Shown here in pieces: positions 27,499-39,384 of a stretch of 64,000 nucleotides of DNA; position 1 is the first letter of the stretch, and every line of letters starts with the position of its first letter. The DNA lies in contig JBANDB010000006.1 in NCBI GenBank assembly GCA_037576215.1, positions 806,001 through 870,000 on the forward strand. The letters run 5' to 3'. The position numbers were made by a program, and so were the translations under genes. Source of the DNA: Armillaria gallica (taxonomy: Eukaryota; Basidiomycota; Agaricomycetes; Agaricales; Physalacriaceae). The notes beneath the pieces were generated by a model. It was not told the DNA's origin. It ran no database searches and worked only from the letters and a program-made list of their open reading frames with translations.

Positions 27499-28747
27499 TT
27501 ACAGGATTTGTACTTTGGGCCACTTGAACTGTGGTCCAACCTATGTAACATGAATCAGCATTATTCGGTGCAAAGCAGGGTAGACATACCTCTTGGATAC
27601 TTAAAGACGCGAGCTTGTGCCCGGCCTCAACAGATTCGTCCAAGGACTTGCCAGCGACGTAGGCACCCAAAAACCACCAGCAAAGGCATCCCCTGCTCCA
27701 TTGGTGTCCTCAATTTCCTCATCCTTGAGAACATGGACAGCAAAGGTCTTGGGGCTGTCAGGTTCCGCAGAGCTGACAAGGACCGTCGACTCGGCACCAT
27801 GGGTAATGACGACGATACGAGGTCGCGATGCATTCGACTTGGGCAACATAGCGATAGCTTTGCCTACTGCGGGGAGATCGGTAGGCGTAGGGTGACCATT
27901 GGCGCTCGCCCAAGCCTCCGCCTCCGCCTCGTTACAGATGATGATATCAGTGTGGGGAGAACGGTTTGCAAGGCGGCGTTGAAGAACTGGGGGATAAAAG
28001 GTGCGGAAAAGTTGAGGACGGAGACTTTGCCTGAAGCGCTGACTTCTTTGCTGAAGTCGCTGATGATGCTCGCGCCGTGAGTAAGGAAATAGCCCTCAAA
28101 ATAGAAGACTTTAGCTCCGGCGACGAGGGGGGCGACTTCAGGAGAGGAGAGGTGGGATTGGTCGTATTTCTCGGCGACACGCAGGGTTGTCACCAAAGAT
28201 CTACCTTGTTATCAACAATGGTATTTGGAGGCAGGGACGGTGGCTTACCGATGGTGTCCGGTGATGATCACGGCGCAAGCACCAGTTTTTTCACCTTTCT
28301 TCACTTGATAGGCCTCGAGTAGTCCTTCCCGCTTGTTAGCAGCTTTGAGCTGGTCGGCGAGGTCGTCGTCGCCGACGCAACCGGTGTAGACAACCGAGTT
28401 TGGAGGGAGAATGTACTAGACACAGGTAGATTTGTCAGGTCAGTCTTCGGTTCCACGGTTTTGGCAGCTGGAATGCTCACCGCAGCTCCACGAGCGGCGT
28501 TCTGTGCTGCACCCCCAGCGACATAGGTCACCTTGTGGTTCTTCACGATTTCCTCGTATCTGAGCAGAAGTCAGACAGGAGGTTAGGTAAAAAAAAATTG
28601 GCCATACATGGGAGCGTGCTTCTCCTCAGCGAGGATGGCGTCATTGGCCTTGAGTTCATACTTGGCCAACAATTCTTCACCATTCGTGACCTGCATGTCG
28701 AGCAGGGGATTGCCCACGCAAAAGAGGGCGGGGGAAGTCGAGGCCAT
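27499..28747 (-). CDS. Adenosine kinase
   Basis: Phosphorylates adenosine to AMP, which also clears adenosine made from S-adenosylhomocysteine in the methyl cycle. Exons show the N-terminus ALFCVGNPLLDMQV, then VTYVAGGAAQNAARGAA and FYFEGYFLTHGA. The PfkB signature DTNGAGDAFAGGF contains the catalytic Asp, and the last exon ends VGPQFKWPKVQIL with TAA at 27499-27501. The start at 28747 gives MASTSPALFC. Two one-base deletions at homopolymers interrupt the frame: the G4 run at 27954-27957 (before the conserved DIIICNEAEAEAW) and the A5 run at 27669-27673 (just after the PfkB signature). Restoring one base at each recovers the expected family sequence, so sequence error is the likely cause. Confidence 0.92.
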
Positions 28748-28832
28748 GATGGGAAAGAGGAAGAAGGATAAGTAATCGATGATCAGATCAGGCCATACAA
28801 TTTCAGACGTCATTCAGTACGTCCACTACATT
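28748..28832. promoter_or_regulatory. Bidirectional promoter, adenosine kinase / RCC1-like
   Basis: Only 85 bases separate the divergent start codons of adenosine kinase and the RCC1-like gene. They must share promoter elements unless one start lies further inside. No TATA box is evident. Confidence 0.45.
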
Positions 28833-29924
28833 ATGCCGTGTCTCGTGTCTGCTGGCTCGAACGCTCACGGACAGCTCGCCAACGGAACAGTAGATGACTC
28901 TCATGTATTTTCGACGTGTGTATTCACAGATCTACCACCCGACTGCCAGATTGTCGATCTCTGCTGCGGTGCCAACCATACCTTGCTCCTCATCGAGACC
29001 GGTGAGGGGTTACGCGAGCTCTGGGGGTGCGGAGACGGGCGTGCAGGCCAGTTAGGACTGGACTGGGTCGACCGAGCACCTCTTTTCGTCCTGTAACGCT
29101 CAATCGCGATGGATACACCCCCAAACTGGTGTCGGCGTCCTGGGAGACGTCGTATGTCGTCCTGTCGCGTCCCAGGCAGCAGGATGTACTGATCTCGATG
29201 GGCGCTAATGATTTTGGCGATCTGGGAGTAGGGACGTCTCGCTCAGCGCAGGTATCCATGTCGTTGAGCTGCCCTGCGACGGAGAGACGATCACTGCGCT
29301 GTATGCCGGTCAGCACCATGTTGTCATCCAAGTAGATGGGGCTCAACTGGTAGGCTGGGGCCTGTCCCGGCATGGACAGCTAGGCGAACCCAAGTCTAAA
29401 GTCGCGTTACCACGAATGATGCCCGTTGAAGGCCAGATCAGGTCACTTGCCCTTGGCGCTCAGCATACTGCTCTCCTTCTCACCTCTGATCATGTCACAG
29501 GGCTAGGATCTAATCGGAAAGAGCAGTTGCACGGGATAGATATGCTCAGTGACGTTCGGATGGTGGGCTGTACGTGGAATGGAACGTACGCGGTCGTAGG
29601 TGACCGGATATATTCCACGGGGAGCCATTCCAAAGGACAGCTTGGTAGAATTCCGACTGATCTGCCATACGTCGAGTTCTCGCACGACATCATCTGAAGA
29701 AGCTGGTCTGTGGTACGGAGCATGTCCTTGCTCTATTTGATGTCGTCGATGGTGACCCGGAGGTATGGGGTTGGGGGTGGAACGAGCACGGGAATCTCGG
29801 TCTTGGTACGACAGAGGATATACGACTCCCTGTGAAAATCTGGCCTCGAGACTCGACGTCTGGTTCTGGGAGGGCTGCGGACATCTGGGCAGGCTCTGGC
29901 ACGTCTTGGATATGTGTCCAGTGA
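28833..29924 (+). CDS. RCC1/ATS1-like beta-propeller protein
   Basis: A small RCC1-repeat protein resembling yeast ATS1, which is linked to microtubules and tRNA wobble modification; the exact role here is inferred. Repeats of the form G-x-N-x-x-G-Q-L-G are visible: VSAGSNAHGQLANG, LWGCGDGRAGQLG, LISMGANDFGDLGVG, VGWGLSRHGQLGE, VTGLGSNRKEQLHG, IYSTGSHSKGQLGR and VWGWGWNEHGNLGLG. That covers about one seven-bladed propeller, with no introns needed. The frame shifts three times (about 29055, 29238-29247 and 29683-29690), each time in the middle of a repeat. The density is higher than in neighbouring genes, so real decay is possible here, although most disruptions nearby look like base-calling errors. 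Stop TGA at 29922-29924. Confidence 0.75.
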
Positions 29925-30301
29925 TGGTCAAGTGCTTTCTTTTTTAACTACAGGCTCGGGAATTAACCTCGAGTCAGCTTGACTATCTGGAAGTCGTTAG
30001 TCGGCAGAACCTAGATCACCAACCTTCGTGATAGGACAAATACTCCCAGTAGCATTGTACAAGGCTGTACATTTCTATGACGACGTTGAGCCTGGCTAGC
30101 TACCGGGCCCACGAATGACACAGGGGCGAGCTCGGGACCGAAACATATCCCTCGGTGGCTTGCTTTTAAGTTAGTCGGAGTATGTGTTGACCGCAGAATA
30201 GGTTCCATGAAGATCGAAAACGAAAGACCAAGAGAATACCGTAGCACCGATTTACAAGCAGCATGATTACAACAGCATATATGCACGTCGCGGCATTAAT
30301 A
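29925..30301. other. Convergent spacer, no gene
   Basis: About 380 bases between the 3' ends of the RCC1-like gene and Swi5. A 91-codon minus-strand frame (30011-30286) has no recognisable feature and is not called. Confidence 0.4.
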
Positions 30302-30758
30302 TCAATCACCAGTAGGCAAGTCCAAATCCGCATGGACTTGAGTGACGGTCACTTCTTTCAGAAGTGCAAGCTGAGATACGAATTAGGCCAAGTTTTAAGA
30401 AAGAGTTATATAGCGCGCCTTTCCGATAAGTATCTGAATGTCCCTCAGTGTATATTCAGGACGGAGAGGTGGATTCAATACCTGTGCAGCGTCCTTTGAT
30501 TCGTTGTACTGATGCAGAAGCTTTATATGCCTCTTCACGATGCTGTCAGCGTCTTCATTTTCTCTATGGAAATGTCAGCAGAGAATTCCTCCATAATTGA
30601 AATGAAATATCAGAGCTTACCCTAGCTCCCGTTGCAAGTTCTCCACTTCGGCTTCGAGAGCGGCTATCCGAGCTTCTTGTTTCTGCCGAACGTTCGAATC
30701 AACGAAGTAGCAATGGAAAGACGGCGAAACCAACCTTTGCGGAAAAAGCTACGTGCAT
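30302..30758 (-). CDS. Swi5/Sae3-like recombination mediator (83 aa, five exons)
   Basis: A small protein that with Sfr1/Mei5 helps load Rad51/Dmc1 on single-stranded DNA. Exons (minus strand): 30758-30735, 30682-30621, 30563-30482, 30433-30419 and 30370-30302. They total 252 nt, in frame, giving 83 residues, the size of yeast Swi5/Sae3. The N-terminal half is a coiled coil (QEARIAALEAEVENLQREL). The conserved core follows: IVKRHIKLLHQYNESKDAAQ, then ILIGK and LALLKEVTVTQVHADLDL. The fourth exon is only 15 nt. The last intron would start with GC instead of GT; reading through it hits a stop after nine codons. The start at 30758 is the only Met before the coiled coil. No single exon exceeds 27 codons, so this gene is easily missed. 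Confidence 0.8.
30371..30418 (-). other. Candidate GC-AG intron in the Swi5-like gene
   Basis: A 48-nt intron inferred between ILIGK and LALLKEV. It begins GCGCGC (on the minus strand) and ends ATCTCAG, with a CTAAT branch-like motif 15-20 nt before the acceptor. Removing it keeps phase 0 and joins the two halves of the conserved Swi5 C-terminus. The donor departs from the usual GCAAGT form, so a T-to-C base error in a normal GTGCGC donor is an alternative. Confidence 0.5.
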
Positions 30759-30997
30759 GGTGGTAGACAGCAGCGTGAGCAATTCGAACGGCCTGAGCAA
30801 TATGCCACTGTCACGCGTTATTTACGCGTTGTTTGGCAAGTGACGTCATGTGGCTGCCGAATTGGCCTTTTGCCGCACTAGTTACGATCACCACGGTCAC
30901 TGCGTATTACTGTACAACCCTTATTTAAATCGCTCATGCTGTCCTCGAAGGCTACTGGCCCTGCATTTTCCTCCGACACGACTCTCAGCACTGAAAA

Positions 30998-33900
30998 ATG
31001 AAATCCCTTCTCTGGCGGCAGTTCGCCATTCTCTTCTGGAAGAACTGGATTGTTTTACTGAAACACCCATTCGTACGTGTTCAAAACGTTGCCGATCTGG
31101 GGACTGATGTTTATGCTTTTCATCGCATAGCTGAACTTTTTGCGGTGCTTCGCCTTGCCTGTCGGATTCGGGATATTTCTTGCAGTTGCGCAGCTATTCT
31201 TAACAAAGCCCAGTAATGTGTGTGTTTTACGTTTTGTCTTTTCTTCCCACTGACCGTCACGGTAGTTTGGCATAGGAGACCCTGTTTCCATATTTTCCTT
31301 GACGCAGGCGCTTGAACCGGACTTCTTATTACTATGGGCTGACGGCACCGACGGAAGGAGTAACCCTTCGCCAGCAAGTATCATCGCTCGCATTACACAG
31401 AATTTTACGACATCGCAGTTAGCAGCAGTTCGACAACTAGATTCTCCGGATGACATCCCCGCCGCATGTCCTCAAAACTTCAATCTATTCTCAGAGTGCT
31501 TTGCCGCCATTGCATTCTACAACATCCCCGCTAACGGGAGCGCTACAAATCCCATCAACTACACAATCCGCGCGGATGCTGGACTCGCTCATATAGATGT
31601 CGTCAAGCACACGAGTGATTTTGAGAAGCGCATTCTTCCCTTGCAGTGGGCAATAGACCAAGTGAAACTGATTGTTATCAAGGTCACACCGCATGCTCAT
31701 CAGATCTAGGCTATCATTGAACTCCACACCGGCGAACGAGCTCCTACCCCGTTTCAGTGGCCTTTCACCCAGGAAACCAACGAGGAACGAGATACACGGA
31801 CACGTCTCAGTACGTTGCCACACCCGGCGGTCTATGTCCGTCGGTCTTGACAGATTTTCCATTCTAGGCTACATTCGTGGGCTTCGAACGCTGCTTGTAT
31901 TACTGCTGTGAGTTTCTATGAAAGCGCAGTAATGCTGCCGATGTGAATATGATCGTATAGGTTTGTATGTTTTGTCGGGATATCCTATCAGCTGCCTGGC
32001 GCTGTTACTACAGAGCGCGCCAATCTCGTCACAGCACATATGAAAGCTATGGGCCTCCTAGACTCGGCCAGAATCTTGTAGGGTTATTCCAATTCGACTT
32101 TTTCCATCTATCCTCATACAGTACTCCCAGATCCTGGCATATAAGCGTCTGCCTAGCGTATCTTCCAGCATGGGTCATTGTAGCTTTGATCTGGCACTAC
32201 CGGATTTTTTCAAAAACCAACGCTGGATTGGTAGTTGTCGTTCATCTTCTTCTTGGACTGTCGTTGGCTAGCTGGTCCTTCTTCGTTGCAGCTCCATTCG
32301 GAAAGAGTCCTCAGCTAGCTGCAGTCGCGTCGACTTTCTTGGCCATCATCTTTGCTATTATAGCTTTGGTACTTAGCCATGCCGGTAATGTGGCGGCGTT
32401 CATTTTCACGATACTTTTTCCGCCTGGATACTACATTTTCGCTATAAGAGCCATGTGTGGGTTTGAGAATAACTTACTCGCAACGAATGTGCTGCAGGGC
32501 GATCCGGATACTGGTCTTCTCCTCCTACCTCTTCTGATTGCGGCTATCGTAAGTGTATTCACATTGTCTCAAGCTTTTCTAACGAAAGCCTTGACAGGTT
32601 GACATATTCTTGTGGCCGGTACTCGCTACCCTCCTTGAAAGACGGCTATACGATGCCCGAAACGTTTCGAAGCCAAGGGACGATGAAGAAAAGCATTCTA
32701 TCCCCAACAACGTAGCAGTGTCTATCAAGAATCTTGGCAAGACCTTTTCGACATCTCTGTTTAGGCCCAAGAAGAACGTCGTCACTGCGGTCGACGACCT
32801 GACCCTTGACATACCAAAGCATGGTATTTTTGTTCTTTTGGGTTCTAACGGGTATGTATATCCGTTCTTCTATACAGTTCCCGCTCTACATGATGATCAC
32901 TCAGGGCTGGGAAATCTACGGTGCTTTCCATACTGGGAGGGCTCACAGGCCGTACCCGGGGTTCGGTGCTTTTCGAAGGTGGAGTAGAGCACCCTCGTCC
33001 CGGGACACTGGGCATAGTTTCTCAGAAGAATGTCCTCTTTCCGGAGCTTACTTGTTACCAAACCTTACGTGTTTGGCGAGCAGTCAAACGGTCAGGTGAC
33101 AACTCCGAAGACGAAGATATTGAACAGCTGTTGAAAGACTGTGATTTGGAACAGAAGATCCACGCAAATGCGAGCACCCTCTCCGGCGGACAGAAACGAA
33201 AGCTCCAATTGGCTATTGGTCTTATCGGGGTTCTAAAGGTAAGCATTGTTCTATCTATGTGCGACTGATCTTAATTCTCTCCTGCAAGTCGTTCTTGTCG
33301 ATGAGGTATCTACATATGCTTATGCTTCGCTAAAAATGTACTGATACTTCAATAGTGTACTTCTGGTGTTGATCCTTTGTCACGCAGAGCACTTTGGAGG
33401 ACTTTGACTTCTTTTCGGCAAGAGCGGACTATCATATTCACTACTCACGTACGTCGATTTATCAGGGGCCTGGTATTTACTTAACCTGTTATATACGATA
33501 GTTCTTGGATGAAGCGGACCTGTTGGCGGACAACATCGCCATCCTTGCGGCACCAGGAAAACTTGTGGCGAGCGGTTCTCCAGTATCCCTCAAACGCGAC
33601 CTTGGTGAAGGCTACATCGTTCAGGTGACATTCCATTCGTCTCCGAAAGGAGAAGAATCCCAAGTATCGAACCGTTTGCTCCATCAAATCCGAAATGATG
33701 CCCCCTCCACATACTTGTCGACGCCGGCCCCCAATCAGGTATCGTATCACCTTAGGTCCAAAGATTCAAGAGACGTCGAAAGGGTGCTCCAGATTCTCGA
33801 AAACGAGAAGCATTTGTCGAACATCGCATCGTACGATGTCACTGGAACCACCATCGAAGACATATTCCTCGACCTTATGGCGAAAAACGACCCTCAAGCA

Positions 33901-36704
33901 TTCGACGAAAAGTACACCCACCATAGCACGTCTTCCTCTGTTTCTGTAGAAGATCTGCCTTCCTTGCAGCTTTCAAGTGGACGTCGCATGTCTCCACTTC
34001 AACAGGCCATGACAATATTTGTCAAGAGGTCACTGATTGCTCGAAGAAGCTGGCTGGCTCCGGCGTTGTCTGTCCTCGTGGCTATCGCAGCATCGACCAT
34101 TCCCTTGGTGTTCATCCGTGGTCGACAACCTTCATGCGTGAAAACGTTCTCCACTTCGACCAGCATACCACTGTATCTTCCCATATCTCCTATGGCATCC
34201 GCAATCAGTTTAGGTGCTCAGGTTCTGAATACACCTCCCGGTCTTATTTCCACCCTGGGGAACAGCACGTCTAGTCTATCTGTGGTGGATATCCCCGACA
34301 ATAGTACGTTCGTTGATACAATTCGCCAAAATTACCGTGCTTTGGCTTTGGGTGGTGTGTCTATGAATCTGAGTACGGGGTCATCGCTGCTTGCTTGGGA
34401 GGCGACACAGCCAGGCCTCACAGGTGCTACTATGCTTAACCTTGTGAGCAATATCCTGTATAACAATGCGCTGAACTCCACCGGCCAAAGCGCCAGTTTC
34501 CCGACGATCATACGAGCGAGTTATGAGGCTTTCCCGCCGATCGCAGCTGGGACGCTTTTTGCTCTCAAGTGGGTCGCGTTCTTTGGTGCTGCTATGGTAC
34601 GTGGTGCTCTCAATTTATTCAATTTATAATATTGACTTTGTGGGTCGAGTCTGTGTATCCAGCTTTCTATGCCTTGTATGTATCGAGAGAACGCCGTTCT
34701 GCCGTTCAGGCAATGCAATTTTCGAATGGACTGTCAGACCCTGTGGGTCTTTGGATAGGCCATCTTCTTTTCGATACTGTTTTTGCCGTCATTTCTTCTA
34801 CAATTATCATTATCATCTTTGCGGCTGCTTCGGACCAGTTCCATGGATTAGGACTTTTTGTAAGTGCTAATACTATTGGTATGAATTGTTCAGTGAAGCT
34901 GATATCTTGTTAGTTCCTTGTCATGGTGCTGTACGGCATCGCGGCGACCTTGTTTGCATACTGTGTATCTTTGGTGGTGTCTACACCGCTCGCCGCTTTC
35001 GCTGCTGTGACTGCTTATGAAATTGTCATGTTTTTGGTGCGTACTTAACTTAGATAACATCTCCTTCGTTGATTTGCCATTATTAGTTGTACCTGGCCGG
35101 CTACCTTCTAACTCTCACATACGCTAAAACGTCCGAGGCCAATGATATCATCACGATTATCCACTTTACACTCTCTGTGTTGTCACCGATTGCTAGTGTG
35201 GTATGCCTTCCTATTTTTACTTGTGTTGTCGATACAAAATTTACCTCAACGTAGACTCGGGCTGCGCTGGTATCTGTCAATCTCTTTTCGCTGCTTTGTA
35301 CAGGTAATGGGACCGTCACTGCGTCGCATATGGCGACTATCGACCGATATGGAGGTCCTATCGTCTATCTGATTGTCTATATCTTTATTCTTCTCGGCAT
35401 TCTGGTATGGGTGGATTCCGGCTCATCGCTACCTCGAATATGGTCTCGCAAAGTGTTTCAAAGAAAACCCTCGGCCCACCAGGACCGACAGCTAGATGTT
35501 CTCGCTGAAGCGGATCACGCTGCATCTTCTAGCGATCTCCTTCGTGTTCTTGGGGTTTCCAAAACATTCGGTGATAGCAAAGTTGTTGATGATGTCACTC
35601 TGAGTGCTTCTCCCGATACAGTTTTTGCGCTTCTTGGACCAAACGGTGCTGGTAAAACGACAACTTTCAATGTCATCCGTTAGTGTATTCATGAATATGC
35701 GTCGATTTGAACTAACTATTTCATGAAGGTGGAGATGTGACACCTGACAGAGGCGACGTTTATATCTCTGGAGAGTCAGTCGTTCATCATCCGAGAAGAG
35801 CGCGATTTGCTTTGGGAGTTTGCCCTCAGTTCACCGCTATAGATTCTCAGCTCACCGTCAGAGAGCACCTAGAGATATATGGAAGACTGAAAGGTTTGGG
35901 AAAAGGATCAGAACTTCTGAACAACGTGGATTCATTGCTTAAGGCGACTGCTCTTGCTGCATATGCAGATCGGCTAGCCAGTAAACTTTCAGGGGGAAAT
36001 CAAAGGAAACTCTCGCTTGCAATTGCATTGATTGGTTCGTACTTTGCCGACTAGAAAGCTACTTGTAATAACATTTATCTAGGCAACCCGGCCGTTGTTC
36101 TCATTGACGAGTTTTCAACCGGCGTTGACGCAAAGATGAAACGAGACATGTGGAAGACTCTCAGGAATGTCGTGGTAGGTAAAGCAGTTATGATCACTAC
36201 GCGTAAGTAGCATCCTCGTCTCATGATATGACGTGCCTCTTGACTGATTTTGTGTCAGATTCGATGGAAGAGGCATCTGCTTTAGCAAATAAGGTTGGCA
36301 TACTGGCTAAGCGTCTTCTCGGCGAGTCTCTCTTGCATCACATCCCTATTCCAACTAACGCCGCTTTAGCTGTCGGCACTACGGAATCCCTATCGGCGCG
36401 CTATCCCACGTACGAAGTCCACTTCACCTGTCGGACGCGTGAAGAGATCACCAAAGCTCAAATTCTAATGGCGCATATACCCGGGACTCGTATGGCCGAT
36501 GATGTCGCCACCCGATTCGAAGTTCCTATAAGTGATGGTTTCTCACTTGCACAGCTATTCCACGTCTTATCAACGCACGGAGACTTCTCCGAATATACGG
36601 TGGAGAGGGCTACTCTCGAGAGTGTTTTTCTAAAAGTCATTAGGGAAAATAACGTGGCTGAAGAGGATCATATTCGACAGCGTAGATGGTGGTGGCTTCC
36701 ATGA
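30998..36704 (+). CDS. ABCA-type full ABC transporter
   Basis: A membrane transporter with the layout TMD1-NBD1-TMD2-NBD2; ABCA proteins usually move lipids. Exon 1 encodes [20 protein letters not shown], a cytosolic lead into TM1. A luminal loop follows (about 31300-31800, several N-x-S/T sites), then five or six TM segments (about 31960-32600). NBD1 has Walker A GSNG|AGKST (split by an intron), the C-loop [17 protein letters not shown] and Walker B VVLVDE|CTSGVDP. TMD2 spans about 34020-35420. NBD2 has Walker [16 protein letters not shown]-loop [17 protein letters not shown] and Walker [13 protein letters not shown]. The NBD signatures match subfamily A rather than fungal PDR or MDR types. 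About 15 short introns; no frame break seen. It converges on the glycosyltransferase gene with 134 bases between. Confidence 0.9.
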
Positions 36705-36838
36705 TCGTTTTACAATAGCAAGCAATAATATTAACAAATCCTGGCGTATATCTATGTGATGGTGGTATGTGCATGCCCTATAGATGTTCCGAATACTTAC
36801 ATGTGGTATGTTCCAACAACATATATAATTTACCACCT

Positions 36839-39208
36839 CTACCACTGAAGCCACTCTCCGTACATGTTCGGCCGCTCGCCCCGAATGTACGACTCGAAAG
36901 TTCTTTTAATGACTGTCGCCCAGTCCAAATCCCGCTTATCCTCCTCCACCTTGTCATGCCACGGTTCCTCGGTCGCTGTTGATGTCGCAGTCGATGATTC
37001 ACTATTTAGAGCTCGTCGGGCCTGCTCTTCGACTGCCTTGAACCGTGGCCCGAGGTCGGGCCAGTTGCGCGAAGGATCAAAGGGTCGCCACCTTGTCAAC
37101 GAAATGAAATCAGATTCTTCTTAACACAGACGGAGGTAGAAGTGCTTACCATTGATTATGATAGTGGTACGAGTACGCGCCCGAAAAGAAACCTTCGAAA
37201 CCTAGCGCTTGGGGTGCAGCACTACTTACTGTAGGAGTCTCAAAAAAGTCGGAAAACCTGAAGATAGTAAGCTCAGCTGTGGCTATGCGTGGAATGGTCG
37301 GAGTAACGACGTACTCTGTAAAGTAGGGCTGCGGTGGCCTATCCCTTTGGAACTCTTCTGTATTCAGCCATGCCGAATCAAAGAGCGCGTCTGGTAAGCG
37401 CAGCAACAGACCATTCATCGCAGCCTCGTTCATATACTTCGTAATCGTCATCGGATGGAAATCCAGCCCGTTATTGAGCGCCATGCGGAAGAGAAAAGTC
37501 CCTAGCGCTGACCCCTTGCTCATATGAAGCACCGCAGTGTTGTAGTTCGGTAGCCGTGACCAGCGATAGGCAAACGCGCCCTTCCACCCAAACAGCTCTT
37601 CCCAGTCGCGAAGAAGGATTGTGTCCGCGTCGAGGTACACCCCGCCGAAACGATGACAGAGGATAAACCGCGCCATGTCGGAAAGAATAACAGACAGGCG
37701 GTCGTACTCAGACGACGATTTCGATCCAAGCCGGTTAATCATCGGGTCGCCCGCTGCTTTCTTTGTCGCCGACGCAGTTGTATTCGCCGACACCTGTGGC
37801 TCTTCCTGCGGGACGTGCACCACATGCGCACCCGACTTGAACAGTGTTTCCATCGAACGCCATTCGTTCTTCAGCTCTGGAACCCCATCCAGTTGCTCTG
37901 TGGTATTCCACAGTTTAAACTGAATGACATCTTTAAAACGCGGATGGAGGAACGGAGAGGCCCATGGGTTGGACTTGAGTTCCTCGTACATATCGTGGAG
38001 GGCGGACGGGTTGGGAACGGCTGCAGCTGGACCAGGATTAACCCAAAGCCAAAACTGGGCGCGACATGCCGAAGTTTCGGGGTAATTCTTGACATAAAGA
38101 CCTGTATTCTGAGTGAAGAGGAAGGAGAGGAGAACCATATAGGGTTTGTCCGTGATTGGACCAGCCCAGAACATGTGGAATATGCGAGGGTTTTCGGGAT
38201 CGCAAGGGGACTCGAGGGTCGAGTATGGGCGGTATTGAGCTGGTGGTGGTAAGGTCAAGGTTTCCCATTCCCTGGAAGCAGTCGTATCGTCATCAAGTGC
38301 GGGTGTCGTGGCATGTCGTGGGGGAACGGTAGGAGATATCTCGCCTTCTTCTAGAAATATGTATTTCCAGTCATCCATGGTACCGCGGCGCACACGTTTG
38401 CCATTGTCCAGGCCGGCCCCTACGCGAAGAACCTCTAGGCAATCGCGGACATACTGATCCAGCCGTTAGACAAATACAATGAAGAGCAGGATAGCACACT
38501 TTTTTCTTGTCGAAATCACAGTTGTCCATAATGACGTCCAGATCGGCTATGCTCCCTGGTACAGGTCTGGGCGGGTACGAGATATCTGGCGGACGGCTTT
38601 GTATGTCAAGGTAAACACGTCGGGGCCCAATACCGTTCGTCGTTGGAGAATACGAGACCAACGAACCCGGACTTTTTCGTGAAGGTGGCAGCGCGGGATT
38701 GGCAGGTGGCTCCACGAATCGCAGACTGTCCGGCACTAGATGAAAATCTGTAAGAACTTGCGAAAAAACGAAAACTCAACCACGTACGTTTCCGCCGACT
38801 AGGATAATGACCGCTTTGTATCTCCCACTCCCATATTCTCTGTAAATCCTCTGGCTTGTAAACGACGCTATTCCGCTTGGTCGACTCTGTCGGCCACGAT
38901 GGCGGTGTCCAAGGCTTGTAGTCATCTTTGGGCCGTGGATGAAAAATGGCATATATCACCATCACTAACACCGCAAAGAGAACAAATGCACCACGTCGAC
39001 GTCCCAGTCGAGGATTCGGTATCCATAGTGATATTGCACGTCGAGGTATCCCAGGAATGGGTATCGAAACTCGGACGAACCACGGGCCTGGTGGTCGGTG
39101 CCCTCCAAGACGAAGTTTTTCCTCGACGGCAGAGGTATAGGCAGGCCCAGGCAACCCGATGGAAAGACGGGTTTTCTGCTGACCGTAGTACCTATGCGGG
39201 AAGGCCAT
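36839..39208 (-). CDS. Type II membrane glycosyltransferase with DXD motif (GT32-like)
   Basis: A Golgi-type sugar transferase. The start at 39208 gives MAFPHRYYGQQK, a basic cytosolic tail of about 65 residues, then one hydrophobic anchor (GAFVLFAVLVMVIYAIF) followed by a Pro-rich stem. The catalytic part includes PRIFHMFWAGP, SDMARFILCHRFGGVYLDAD (the DXD metal/sugar-nucleotide site) and DWEELFGWKGAFAYRW, as in GT32/alpha-1,4-galactosyl- or mannosyltransferase-like folds. The C-terminus is YSYHYHNQW joined to WRPFDPSRNWPDLGPRF, ending at 36839. Four exons, no frame break. The donor sugar and acceptor cannot be told from sequence. Confidence 0.85.
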
Positions 39209-39384
39209 GGACGTGGGCAGTGAAAACAAATGGTAAAGAAGAGAAAAGGCCGAAGTGTATGTAATTACTGAATGATGGCATTGTAAAGCGGGGAAACTGC
39301 GCGTGGCTCTGCTAATCGCGACATAAAAATTTGATGAAACTTCTATGTTGCCACGTATCCTAGGCTGGAATAAAACAGGCTTTT

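Noticed and set aside
37653..38252. 199-codon plus-strand frame within the glycosyltransferase gene
   Set aside because: Antisense to the long exon carrying the DXD motif; no domain is seen in the plus frame.
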